Assembly: GCF_000377505.1 (NCBI RefSeq)
Contig: NZ_KB898195.1
Span: 1-64,000 of the forward strand
Direction: 5' to 3'
Length of the DNA: 64,000 nucleotides
Source of the DNA: Paenibacillus massiliensis 2301065 = DSM 16942
GTDB lineage: Bacteria > Bacillota > Bacilli > Paenibacillales > Paenibacillaceae
The notes under the pieces are model-generated. The model was not told the DNA's origin. It searched no databases and was given only the letters and a program-made list of their open reading frames with translations. A program made the position numbers and the translations under genes. Of this stretch, positions 17,593 to 25,661 are shown piece after piece; within the stretch, counting starts at the first letter, position 1, and every line of letters starts with the position of its first letter.

Positions 17593-18032
17593 CATCTCCC
17601 ACACACACATCGCAGTATATTGTAATATCCATTGATGATCAGCTGTATGGCATGGCTATGACCTCTGCTCATGAGATCATGACCGTTCCTGCCCTTACCA
17701 GGCCCGCAGGTGCACCTTACGAGGTGATGGGATTAATCGAGCTGCAGAACAAGATTGTACCCGTGATCAGCCTGCGGCATCTGTTCGACCTGGGCGGAGC
17801 AGAGCTTGATGATCGCGCACGCATTATTATCGTGTCCATAGACGGGAACTATGCCGCCCTGTTGGTGGATGAGGTCATACAGATCTCAGAGTATCGTGAA
17901 CTGCTCCCGACCCGCTCCGGCTGGAACAACAGTGGCTACATTATGGGCTATGCCAAGCAAGAGGAACAAGGAGAGACCTCCCTTGTAGGAATTCTTCATA
18001 TGGATCGCATCTTGAGCTTTATATACAATTAG
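17589..18032 (+). CDS. cheW: CheW-like chemotaxis coupling protein
   Basis: 147-aa single CheW domain: SQYIVISIDDQLYGMAM at the start, then RPAGAPYEVMGLIELQNKIVPVISLRHLF, ending in LVGILHMDRILSFI. It couples chemoreceptors to the histidine kinase CheA in the cytoplasm. The ATG overlaps the MCP stop codon (ATGA), which indicates translational coupling and suggests a dedicated adaptor for this receptor. No CheA gene is in the window. A strong hairpin follows 25 bp later. Confidence 0.93.
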   Translation: MTSPTHTSQYIVISIDDQLYGMAMTSAHEIMTVPALTRPAGAPYEVMGLIELQNKIVPVISLRHLFDLGGAELDDRARIIIVSIDGNYAALLVDEVIQISEYRELLPTRSGWNNSGYIMGYAKQEEQGETSLVGILHMDRILSFIYN

Positions 18033-18057
18033 TTAATTAGTTAGTCACGCATACAGA

Positions 18058-18098
18058 CAAGACCATCTCGTTCCCTCGAACGCGGATGGTCTTGTTTG
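18058..18098 (+). terminator. terminator between cheW and the convergent SDR gene
   Basis: Perfect 10-bp stem CAAGACCATC / GATGGTCTTG with a 17-nt loop, followed on the plus strand by TTTGGTTC. It sits between convergent genes and may act in both directions, although the T-tract is short. Confidence 0.75.
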
Positions 18099-18113
18099 GT
18101 TCACGACTCTGGT

Positions 18114-18905
18114 TCACGGTTGATGCTTGTGCACAGCACCCCCACCCTGGTATCGGGTCTCGTCATGCTTCAACGGCTCTCCGCGTCTAGCTGCCTCTCT
18201 TAGCCAGTCTGCACCGTTATCAACCGGATCATATCCAATGAGGTCCTTCAAATAGGAAATATCATAATAGTTATGTTCATTGGCTGATGTACCATACATC
18301 GAGATGAAGCGCCTGCTATCCTCGGCCTCAATACAGCGATGCACCAACTGTACCATGTCCCGGTGTGATATCCAGATATGCGCCGAGCGCTCACTATGCG
18401 GACGATTATCCGCTGTGAAATTGCCAATTCTGAGATTGATAGAGGACAAGCCGTGCTTATCAGCGTACAGTTGCCCCAATAGCTCAATATAACACTTGCT
18501 CAGTCCATAAAAGCTGTCAGGACGATAGGGATCTGTAGGCTCGACCTCCTCATGAAGCTTGTAGTAGCCCGTAGCATGGTTGGAACTGGCAAAAATAATC
18601 CTTCTTACGCCTTGTTCGCGAGCCGCTTCGTATAGCAAATAAGCCCCGGTGATATTGACAGGCAAAATTTTGCCCAGAAAATCCTCCTCATCCTTCGCCC
18701 AGGCACAGTGCACAATCGTATCCATCCCCCGGGCCAGCTCCTTGAGGCGCTCTCCATCGGTTATGTTCAAAGCTGTGATTCCCCGTTCAAGGTCCTCATT
18801 CAGATCTGCTCCGACAATATCGTAGGACTCTACCTGCCGCAGGCCTTCCAGCAGACAATGACCAATGCTGCCAGCCGCACCAGTAATCAGAATTTTCCGT
18901 CTCAT
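18114..18905 (-). CDS. NAD-dependent epimerase/dehydratase, uronate-dehydrogenase-like
   Basis: 263-aa extended short-chain dehydrogenase. Rossmann motif ILITGAAGSIGHCLL is at residues 5-19. The segments IIFASSNHATGYY, RPDSFYGLSKCYIELL (catalytic YxxxK), INLRIGNF and MYGTSANEHNYYD are like those of uronate dehydrogenases (Udh), which oxidise galacturonate or glucuronate to the aldarolactone. Substrate assignment is by resemblance only. Start ATG has GGAGGG 7 nt upstream. The small GNAT gene precedes it by 31 bp, so the pair is likely cotranscribed. Confidence 0.82.
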   Translation of the reverse strand: MRRKILITGAAGSIGHCLLEGLRQVESYDIVGADLNEDLERGITALNITDGERLKELARGMDTIVHCAWAKDEEDFLGKILPVNITGAYLLYEAAREQGVRRIIFASSNHATGYYKLHEEVEPTDPYRPDSFYGLSKCYIELLGQLYADKHGLSSINLRIGNFTADNRPHSERSAHIWISHRDMVQLVHRCIEAEDSRRFISMYGTSANEHNYYDISYLKDLIGYDPVDNGADWLREAARRGEPLKHDETRYQGGGAVHKHQP

Positions 18906-18936
18906 TCATCATCCCTCCACGATATCAGGATATGAT

Positions 18937-19218
18937 TCACGAATCCTTCTTCCATATGTCATGATACGCTGGTGTTCGCTTGAACAAAGCCTCGGCATAC
19001 GGACACGATGGGACAATCTTCTTCCCTTCCTCTCGGGCCATCTGCACTACACGCTCGATCAACTCCTTACCGACATGCTGTCCGCGCAGCTCTTCAGCCA
19101 CAAAGGTATGATCGATCACAATAGAGTGTTCATCTACAGGCGCAAAGGTCACTTCGGCAACAATCTCTTCGCCGTCAATGATTACGAAGGCATGATCTTC
19201 TTTTCGAATGTCGTGCAT
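18937..19218 (-). CDS. small GNAT-type N-acetyltransferase
   Basis: 93-aa protein of the short GNAT class (NATD1/YjdJ-like). It keeps the acetyl-CoA loop V(A)EELRGQHVGKELIERVV and the PSCPYAEALFKR segment with a conserved cysteine near residue 74, and lacks the usual N-terminal GNAT strands. Acceptor unknown. It is just upstream of the SDR gene. The SD is weak; GAGGAG is 13 nt before the ATG. Confidence 0.82.
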   Translation of the reverse strand: MHDIRKEDHAFVIIDGEEIVAEVTFAPVDEHSIVIDHTFVAEELRGQHVGKELIERVVQMAREEGKKIVPSCPYAEALFKRTPAYHDIWKKDS

Positions 19219-19352
19219 ATACCCGCTTCAGCTCCTCTTCTCTATAATTTAACGACTCGTTCATTAGTTTCCCCGATTATGGGCGAGACGAAACGTCATA
19301 TGACGAGAGAGGTGACGAGCTCTTACACTAACTCCTATACGTACTTTTATCC

Positions 19353-19390
19353 GGACTCTTACTATGGACTCTTACTATGGACTCTTATAT
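19353..19390 (+). repeat. 13-bp tandem repeat (about 3 copies)
   Basis: GGACTCTTACTAT twice in a row (19353-19365, 19366-19378), then a third shortened copy GGACTCTTATAT (19379-19390). It lies in the intergenic gap 19219-19497, which holds no credible gene. Confidence 0.8.
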
Positions 19391-19497
19391 GGGCTCTTCC
19401 ACTAGCTATCTTCAAGCCTTCTAATTAGTCCCTCGGCCTTGAGCGAGCACTACTTGGAACCTCACACGAGCATGCTATGCCGCGTTCTTCCAGTCCT

Positions 19498-20229
19498 CTA
19501 CAGCACCTTGGACAAGAAGCTCTGTGTTCGCTCATGTCTAGGCTGTTCAAAGAGCATGCCGGGCGGGCCTTCTTCCAGAATGATGCCTTCCTCCATGAAG
19601 ATTACCCTGTCTCCTACCTCGCGGGCAAAGCCCATTTCATGCGTCACAATCACCATCGTCATACCCTCTGCCGCCAATTCCTTCATCACGCCAAGCACCT
19701 CTCCCACCATCTCTGGATCAAGTGCAGAGGTTGGCTCATCGAACAGCATGACCTTGGGCTCCATAGCAAGAGCTCTCGCTATTGCCACACGCTGGGATTG
19801 ACCACCTGATAGCGAGGAGGGATATGCATCTGCCTTGTCTGCCAATCCCACCTTGCTGAGCAGTTCCATTCCCTTCTCACGAGCCTGCTCGGCGGACCAT
19901 TGACGCACCTTGAGAGGAGCGAGCGTAATGTTATCTATTACTTTCATATGTGGAAATAGATTAAAGGACTGAAATACCATACCCATATCAGCACGAATGC
20001 TGGAAATTGAAATGCCAGGGTCCATCAATGAATGACCTTCCACCACGATATCTCCCGAGTCCGGCACCTCCAACATATTAAGGCAACGAAGAAACGTAGA
20101 TTTTCCTGAGCCGGATGGCCCAATTACGACCACCACCTCCTTGCGATGGATCACTGTATGAATGTCCCTTAGTACAACATGAGCTCCGTACGATTTTCCC
20201 AATCCAGACACACGAATGATCGGCTCCAC
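19498..20229 (-). CDS. polar amino acid ABC transporter ATP-binding protein
   Basis: 243-aa ATPase. Walker A GPSGSGKSTFLRCLN, Q-loop MVFQSFNLFPHM, signature LSGGQSQRVAIARAL, Walker B VMLFDEPTSALDPE and the switch His in VIVTHEMGFA are all intact. The sequence is of the GlnQ/ArtP type. GTG start with GAGGG 9 nt upstream, directly after the permease stop (1-bp gap). It powers the importer made with the two upstream genes. Confidence 0.95.
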   Translation of the reverse strand: MEPIIRVSGLGKSYGAHVVLRDIHTVIHRKEVVVVIGPSGSGKSTFLRCLNMLEVPDSGDIVVEGHSLMDPGISISSIRADMGMVFQSFNLFPHMKVIDNITLAPLKVRQWSAEQAREKGMELLSKVGLADKADAYPSSLSGGQSQRVAIARALAMEPKVMLFDEPTSALDPEMVGEVLGVMKELAAEGMTMVIVTHEMGFAREVGDRVIFMEEGIILEEGPPGMLFEQPRHERTQSFLSKVL

Positions 20230-20230
20230 G

Positions 20231-20881
20231 TCACTTCACCCTCTTCTCGATATATTCAAGCAGCTTGCTTAAGGAGTATGTGAGGACAAAATAAATGAGT
20301 GATGCTGTGAGATACGGCTCCCATACTCTGTAGTACTGAGACTTCATTACGTTACTATAGAACATTAGCTCGTGCGCAGAGATGACCGCAACCAAGGAAG
20401 AGTCCTTGATCAGCACAATGAATTCATTGCCGAAGGCAGGAATCATACGCTTGATCGCTTGTGGCAGTATCACATATCGCATAGCCTGTCGCTGGGTCAG
20501 TCCGAGAGACAATGCCGCTTCACACTGCCCTTTGTCAATGGATTGAATGCCGGCTCTGTAGATCTCAGCTGTATAAGCGGCCGAATTCAGAGTCAGGGCC
20601 AGAACTGCCGCCACTGCGGCATTCGTAGTTCCCATGAGCATGGGCACAACCCCAAAGTGAACGAGAAGGATCTGCACATATAGCGGCGTACCGCGAAAAA
20701 AATTAATGTAACAGGCCATGGGCAGCCGTATATATGCCTTGGGTGACATTTTCCCAAAGCCAATTCCCAGACCCAGCACAGCACCCATAAGAATTGAGGC
20801 CAAGGATATGCCAATCGTCAGAAGCGTTCCTTTCATTAGTAACGGAAAATAGTACACGATGATATCCCATCTAAAATCCAT
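20231..20881 (-). CDS. polar amino acid ABC transporter permease
   Basis: 216-aa membrane permease of the HisM/GlnP family. There are about five hydrophobic helices, with the family motif YINFFRGTPLYVQILLVHFG and the EAA loop QCEAALSLGLTQRQAMRYVILPQA. SD AAAGGAAG lies 6 nt before ATG. It probably forms a homodimer, because a second permease gene is absent. It is between the ATPase gene and the binding-protein gene; a 280-bp gap with a hairpin separates it from the latter. Confidence 0.95.
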   Translation of the reverse strand: MDFRWDIIVYYFPLLMKGTLLTIGISLASILMGAVLGLGIGFGKMSPKAYIRLPMACYINFFRGTPLYVQILLVHFGVVPMLMGTTNAAVAAVLALTLNSAAYTAEIYRAGIQSIDKGQCEAALSLGLTQRQAMRYVILPQAIKRMIPAFGNEFIVLIKDSSLVAVISAHELMFYSNVMKSQYYRVWEPYLTASLIYFVLTYSLSKLLEYIEKRVK

Positions 20882-20979
20882 GTCGTTCTTCCTTTCCTGT
20901 TCCTTAAGTAGCTACATTGCATCAGCACACCCTGTACTTACCACTTAGGCCTTCGGCTGATCCCGTCAGACACTGACAA

Positions 20980-21017
20980 AGAAGGCATGCGCCTGCCAGA
21001 GCAAACACATGCCTTCT
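20980..21017 (-). terminator. intercistronic hairpin between binding protein and permease genes
   Basis: 10-bp perfect stem AGAAGGCATG / CATGCCTTCT with an 18-nt loop, about 150 bp after the binding-protein stop. On the minus strand it is followed by TTTGTC, a weak T-tract. It may partially terminate or stabilise the upstream mRNA. Confidence 0.5.
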
Positions 21018-21164
21018 CTTGAGAGATTCAATACTAGATCCCGTGCGCCTGCGCAATATCCTGCCCACAATTCTGCATAGCGCAGACGCATACGAACCAG
21101 TGAGAAGCCTTCCATTCACGCTCCAGCTCAATTCCGCACTTCGTGGCCGCTGAACCTACGATTG

Positions 21165-22004
21165 TTATTTGGCCATCTCAGCTTTAAGACTGGATAGATC
21201 CGGCTTTTTGCCGAACCACTTCTCATAGATCTCCTCATAGGTTCCATTATCAATTACAGCCTTCACTGCAGGATCAAGCTCCGCCTTCAACTCACTGCCC
21301 TTCGGCATCAGGAAAGCATAATATTCAGGCTGGAACGCTTCACTATCTGTAATGCCTACAAGCTTGCTATCTGGATTGTTCTTAATGTACTCCTGAATGA
21401 TGGCATTGTCGGCTACGACTGCGTCGGCCCCACCTTTATCAAGCTCCATGAACGCCAATGTATTACTATCGAATTTCTTGAGCTTAGGATTACTGGCTCC
21501 CATCAGCTCTGACATGATTGTGTCAGCGGTCGTAGCCGCCTGAACAGCAACCTGCTTGTCTGCCAGGTCTGCTGCGCTCTGAATATCACTGCCTTCCTTC
21601 ACAACAATCATATTGGCTGATTCGTAATAGGGAAGGGAGAAATCATAGCTCTCCTTCCGCTCTTCGGTGACAGAAATCGCCGAAATCCCTGCCTGATATT
21701 CACTACCCTGCTTAACGCTCAGTAGCATCGTGTCCCAGCCGACATTTTCGACCTCATAGTCAATACCGGCTTCCTTCATCACAGCGTCCAGAAAATCAAT
21801 ATCGAAGCCTGTAACCTGGTCCCGATCCATGAATTCCATAGGCGCATAAGATGCATCTGTAGCGATCTTGATCGGCCCACTTCCCCCAGAAGCTGTCTCT
21901 CCACCTGTAGCTGGTGTCGGCTCACTCACTGCTGGTGGCTGCCCACATGCAGCTAGTAGAACCATAATTAATGTCATTAAACTTAACAAATAAATCTTTT
22001 TCAA
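21165..22004 (-). CDS. polar amino acid ABC transporter substrate-binding lipoprotein
   Basis: 279-aa family 3 solute-binding protein. Lipoprotein signal with lipobox LLAAC near residue 20, then a Pro/Thr/Gly linker. The SBP_bac_3 core has IKIATDASYAPMEFMDRD, VTGFDIDFLDAVMKEAG and NVGWDTMLLSVKQG. TTG start at 22004 chosen, since AGGGGG is 8 nt upstream; an earlier TTG would be too close to the SD. Captures an amino acid outside the cell for the permease/ATPase pair. The exact amino acid cannot be read. Confidence 0.93.
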   Translation of the reverse strand: MKKIYLLSLMTLIMVLLAACGQPPAVSEPTPATGGETASGGSGPIKIATDASYAPMEFMDRDQVTGFDIDFLDAVMKEAGIDYEVENVGWDTMLLSVKQGSEYQAGISAISVTEERKESYDFSLPYYESANMIVVKEGSDIQSAADLADKQVAVQAATTADTIMSELMGASNPKLKKFDSNTLAFMELDKGGADAVVADNAIIQEYIKNNPDSKLVGITDSEAFQPEYYAFLMPKGSELKAELDPAVKAVIDNGTYEEIYEKWFGKKPDLSSLKAEMAK

Positions 22005-22062
22005 TACCAAAACCCCCTACTGATTCATTGGTATATGTCCCGAAAAGTAACAATTTACTGTG

Positions 22063-22091
22063 ATTCTATCAGGATTTTAAACAAACCTCAA
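22063..22091 (-). promoter_or_regulatory. candidate promoter of the amino acid ABC operon
   Basis: Minus-strand -35 TTGAGG (22086-22091), 17-bp spacer, -10 TAGAAT (22063-22068), about 55 bp upstream of the binding-protein start. The divergent ligase gene lies on the other side of the gap. Confidence 0.55.
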
Positions 22092-22285
22092 TGATTTTTA
22101 TGATTTTATGTAAGAATATATAACACAATTTTGTATTGAAAATCAGTCGATGACAGTATGCGCACCAATTGTCACCGCGTCGGTTCATAAGGACTTGTTA
22201 TTGCACAGCTAATTGGGAATCCTAATGATATTGCTGTATAAGCTAATATACGGCGGACTATATGAAAGACAGGAGAAATGCAAAT

Positions 22286-23227
22286 TTGAAGCCTATTATT
22301 CCTTTTGAACCCGTCCGAATGGATCAGATCCCTGTCGGGCCCTCATGGATTGCCCAGGTCAAGTGGGACGGGGTACGAATGTTGAGCTATTATGACGGGA
22401 CCAAGGTAAGGCTGGTGAATCGGCGGTTGCATGATCGAACTGCACGATACCCGGAGCTACAGCACTTGAACGAACATTGCCATGCAACTTCCTTCATACT
22501 TGACGGTGAACTGGTTGCTTTCCAGGATGGCAAGCCATCCTTCTATGAAATTATGAAACGCGACAGCCTCCGCAGTAGCCGCTCCATTCAGCACGCTGCC
22601 ACACAGATTCCAATCGTATATATGGTCTTCGACATTCTTTTCGCTAATGACCAATGGGTGACCGAGCTCCCGCTAATAGAACGCCAGCAGCTTCTATCAG
22701 ATCTAATTAGACCACAACCGTATCTACACCTGGTCGAGAACTTTCCGGATGGACAAGCCTTATTCAGGGCTATATCCAACCAGGGAATGGAGGGTGTCAT
22801 CCTGAAGAGAGTGGATAGCAAATATCTGATTCAGGGGAAGGACAATCGTTGGCAAAAGCATAAGATAAGCCGAGATATATATGCACTGATTGGTGGGGTC
22901 ACCTACCGGGATAAGGTGGTAAACTCCTTATTGCTCGGGCTGATGAATACGGATGGAACTCTGGAGTATATCGGTCACGCAGGTACGGGAAAATGGGGGG
23001 CGGCTGATTGGCGCAGCCTCACAGCAGAGGTCCAGAAGTCAGTGGTAGAAGCGTGTCCATTCCGCACGACTCCCCCACTGCTGCGTGATACCCAGTGGCT
23101 GCACCCTCAGTACGTCGTGAAGGTAAGCTTCCTGGAATGGACACCAGGAGGGACAATGCGCCATCCTGTCATAGAGGGCTTGGCACCTCATGTTCCTGCC
23201 CAGGATTGTACTTTACAGCAAGAGTGA
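22286..23227 (+). CDS. ATP-dependent DNA ligase (LigD ligase-domain type)
   Basis: 313-aa ligase. Motif I AQVKWDGVRM (adenylated Lys) is near residue 27; motif III ILDGELVAF, motif IV GMEGVILKR, motif V KHKIS, and a C-terminal OB-fold end VKVSFLEWTPGGTMRHP are present. No polymerase or nuclease domain is attached, so it is a stand-alone ligase of the type used with Ku in bacterial non-homologous end joining; no ku gene is visible here. TTG start at 22286 is preferred (AGGAG 10 nt upstream, giving the typical KPIIPFEPV beginning); an in-frame ATG at 22262 lacks a good SD. Confidence 0.9.
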   Translation: MKPIIPFEPVRMDQIPVGPSWIAQVKWDGVRMLSYYDGTKVRLVNRRLHDRTARYPELQHLNEHCHATSFILDGELVAFQDGKPSFYEIMKRDSLRSSRSIQHAATQIPIVYMVFDILFANDQWVTELPLIERQQLLSDLIRPQPYLHLVENFPDGQALFRAISNQGMEGVILKRVDSKYLIQGKDNRWQKHKISRDIYALIGGVTYRDKVVNSLLLGLMNTDGTLEYIGHAGTGKWGAADWRSLTAEVQKSVVEACPFRTTPPLLRDTQWLHPQYVVKVSFLEWTPGGTMRHPVIEGLAPHVPAQDCTLQQE

Positions 23228-23331
23228 AAGGTAAGCGGAAGGACGGATTGATAGCGATAGGAAGGGAGGTCGAAAGAGCGAAACAGAGCGCACCCAGACC
23301 AGCAAATTAGAATATACGTTCCCAAAATTGA

Positions 23332-23360
23332 TTGACATATATCCCAAAAGAAGGTATAGT
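23332..23360 (+). promoter_or_regulatory. sigma-A promoter of a short transcription unit
   Basis: TTGACA (23332-23337, perfect), 17-bp spacer, TATAGT (23355-23360). The predicted start is near 23367, only about 20 bp before a strong terminator stem. Confidence 0.75.
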
Positions 23361-23366
23361 TAACTA

Positions 23367-23440
23367 CAAATTCATAGGTGATGCGGGCGAAGCACCCCGC
23401 AAGTGAGGCTATCAGCCATACTTGCGGGGTGCTTCTTTTA
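23367..23440 (+). ncRNA. predicted short RNA or leader, about 75 nt
   Basis: A strong promoter (23332-23360) and an intrinsic terminator (23389-23440) bracket a transcript of about 75 nt with no ORF. It could be a small RNA, or an attenuated leader of the secreted-protein gene that begins 87 bp further on. No known riboswitch class was recognised. Confidence 0.5.
23389..23440 (+). terminator. very strong intrinsic terminator
   Basis: Perfect 16-bp inverted repeat GAAGCACCCCGCAAGT / ACTTGCGGGGTGCTTC, 15-nt loop, then TTTTATTT. The loop contains a further small GGCTATCAGCC hairpin. Confidence 0.9.
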
Positions 23441-23526
23441 TTTGTAGTACGAGAGAGCGGAGTGTACTCAAATAACCTAATTCCTCATCCCGGACACCTA
23501 TACTAATTCAGACAGGAGTGTTGTTC

Positions 23527-24330
23527 ATGAGACCTATTTCGACCAAGAAGAACGTTCACCCATTATCTTCGGCATTCATCCATACACTATGGAAGCCCTT
23601 TATCGTGCTCTTGTGCTGCACAGCTCTGCTCCTAGTACCAGGTCAATCTCAGGCCAGTGAGGCCGCCAGCTCAATCGGGGCAGTCTATGATCAAATGACC
23701 ACGCTTGAATCCGTCATCACATTGGAGGGTCAACGCATCCGTAGCCTCAGCAAGAGCAACAACGATAAGATGAAGTCCATCAAGAGCAGAATTAGTGCGA
23801 TTGATGCTGCCTTGTTGAAGTCACTTAAGCTGAAGGTTGACCAGACACAGAAGAAGCACACTCCTTTGCTGACGCAATATTCAGAACTGAATAAGCAACT
23901 CGCCGATGCCCGCAAGCGTAAGGACAAGAAGAATGTGGATCTGTTGGTATTGAAGCAAGGCTCCCTTAAGCCTTCTGTTACGGCAGCTCGTGCGGACATT
24001 GCTTCTCAGAAGAAGGCACTTGCAGACGCCAAAAAAACGGCCACTGCGAAGGCAGCGGCCGTCAAGGAAGCCCTTGTTCCTGTACAAGCTATCAAGAAGC
24101 AAATTACAGCGGAGAACAAGCAAGTGGCCTCCGTGAAGAAGAGCCGTACAGCAGCACACAAACGGTATAGAGCAAGTATCAAAAACGGAAATTCCATCCT
24201 TGCGCTCGCTGAGCTTACCCGCGTCTATCAATTGCTCGGCAATGTACATGCCTCTCAGCAAAAGGTAGAAGAATGGGAGCGTCAAATATCTCTGGCCCTG
24301 CAGCGCGCAGAAGCTAAGCTCCCCAAATAA
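23527..24330 (+). CDS. secreted coiled-coil protein of unknown function
   Basis: 267-aa protein. The signal peptide covers residues 1-about 40 (basic start, FIVLLCCTALLLVPG, cleavage probably after SQA). The rest is almost entirely Lys/Ala/Leu/Ser-rich heptad-like helix, for example KSRISAIDAALLKSLKLKVD and AKKTATAKAAAVKEALVP, so a long extracellular coiled coil is expected. No catalytic motif. ATG at 23527 chosen (AGGAG 8 nt upstream). It is preceded by the short promoter-terminator unit and ends 6 bp from the convergent ppaC gene. Such proteins are common in Paenibacillus, role unknown to me. Confidence 0.8.
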   Translation: MRPISTKKNVHPLSSAFIHTLWKPFIVLLCCTALLLVPGQSQASEAASSIGAVYDQMTTLESVITLEGQRIRSLSKSNNDKMKSIKSRISAIDAALLKSLKLKVDQTQKKHTPLLTQYSELNKQLADARKRKDKKNVDLLVLKQGSLKPSVTAARADIASQKKALADAKKTATAKAAAVKEALVPVQAIKKQITAENKQVASVKKSRTAAHKRYRASIKNGNSILALAELTRVYQLLGNVHASQQKVEEWERQISLALQRAEAKLPK

Positions 24331-24336
24331 CAGTGC

Positions 24337-25269
24337 TTACAGTGCGTTAAATGTGTCTGTCAGCACAGGTACGATTTGTGATTTTCTGGATACTACACCC
24401 TTCAATAGCGCCTTGTTGCCATCCAGCTTGACATTGTATGCCTGTTCAACCGCCTGAGCCTTGTTGCCGAGTGCAATTCCCACAGAATCGCTATTAACAA
24501 TATCGGTTACAACAAACAGGAACAGATCCAGACCCTTATCCGCAATCGTCTTATTCAATGCAACTTCAAGTTCAGCCTGACGGGACAGCACATCATTCAC
24601 ATCAACTGCATTGACTTGGGCAATTTCAACCTTGCTACCGTTCAGTTGGAATTCCTTTGCATCGAGACTGATCAGTTGCTCGATGGTGTGCTGGCTCAGA
24701 TCAGCTCCTGCTTTCAGCATGTCGAAGCCATAGCTCTCAGCATCTACACCAGCAATCTCAGCCAGCTCACGTGCTGCAGCTACATCTTCTTCTGTGCAGG
24801 TAGGAGATTTGAATAGCAGGGAATCCGAAATAATTGCAGACAGCATGAGTCCAGCGATATCTTTAGGAATCTCTACCCCATTCTCCTTATAGATCTTCTT
24901 AAGGATCGTCGCTGTGCAGCCTACTGGCTCAGCGCGATAATACAACGGATAGCTCGTCTCAAAATTCGCAATACGATGATGGTCGATAACTTCAACCACG
25001 CGCACCTCTTGAATATCATCAGCACTTTGCTGGCGTTCATTATGATCTACTAGAATAACTGTCTCGGCCTCAGCAGCCACCTTCTCAACGTAACGTGGTG
25101 CCGGGGTCTTGAAATAATCCAAAGCAAATTGAGTCTCTCCGCTTACTTCACCCAAACGAACTGCCTCAGCATCAACACCAAGCTTTTGTTTCAAAAAAGC
25201 ATATGCAATCGCAGAAGTAATCGTATCCGTATCCGGGTTTTTATGACCAAAGACCAGTGTTTTTGCCAT
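24337..25269 (-). CDS. ppaC: manganese-dependent inorganic pyrophosphatase (family II)
   Basis: 310-aa DHH-family phosphatase, close to the usual length. Metal-binding motifs are all in place: FGHKNPDTDTITSA (residues 6-19), ILVDHNERQQ, and VEVIDHHRIANF (the DHH). The C-terminal substrate motif RKSQIVP is present. It hydrolyses pyrophosphate in the cytosol. The ATG at 25269 has AAGGAG 9 nt upstream; a longer upstream reading is not family-like. Single gene, convergent with the secreted protein gene. Confidence 0.96.
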   Translation of the reverse strand: MAKTLVFGHKNPDTDTITSAIAYAFLKQKLGVDAEAVRLGEVSGETQFALDYFKTPAPRYVEKVAAEAETVILVDHNERQQSADDIQEVRVVEVIDHHRIANFETSYPLYYRAEPVGCTATILKKIYKENGVEIPKDIAGLMLSAIISDSLLFKSPTCTEEDVAAARELAEIAGVDAESYGFDMLKAGADLSQHTIEQLISLDAKEFQLNGSKVEIAQVNAVDVNDVLSRQAELEVALNKTIADKGLDLFLFVVTDIVNSDSVGIALGNKAQAVEQAYNVKLDGNKALLKGVVSRKSQIVPVLTDTFNAL

Positions 25270-25324
25270 CGTAATCGACTCCTTAATCAAGGTTGATTTT
25301 ACTATAGTCAACAATTCCAATGCG

Positions 25325-25353
25325 ATTATATCATTAATCTCCCATGCTGTGCA
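25325..25353 (-). promoter_or_regulatory. promoter of ppaC
   Basis: Minus strand: -35 TGCACA (25348-25353), 17-bp spacer, perfect -10 TATAAT (25325-25330), about 55 bp before the ppaC ATG. Confidence 0.6.
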
Positions 25354-25454
25354 TCCGCAATCTTGCATAACTATCATTTTTTGAGTGCAGTGACTAAGGT
25401 AGATTCTCTGTAAAAAGCCTGACAAAACCTGATGAATCATGGGTTTATTTGTTA

Positions 25455-25484
25455 TTGACAGCCTTTATTTTCTAAAAATATTAA
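25455..25484 (+). promoter_or_regulatory. candidate promoter of the subtilase gene
   Basis: TTGACA (25455-25460, perfect) with TATTAA (25479-25484) at an 18-bp spacing in an A/T-rich stretch. It would give a leader of about 170 nt before the TTG start. The rest of the gap 25270-25661 shows nothing else clear. Confidence 0.5.
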
Positions 25485-25661
25485 ATTCATATAGAAAAAT
25501 CCGCTAGTCATATGGTAACATATCCCTCAAAACTACATACTCAACCATTCTACGTATCATATTCCAATATGGGAGGGGGCCTGCAGGCAACGAAGAATGT
25601 TGCCAAGCCAAATCTGATAGACAAATCAATAGACTATAATCTTGTGAAAAGAGGGGAAGCT

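Noticed and set aside
23376..23440. Possible fluoride riboswitch
   Set aside because: The 5' part (ATAGGTGATG) resembles the crcB motif, but the remaining conserved bases and the fluoride-export gene are missing. Treated as an unclassified short RNA.
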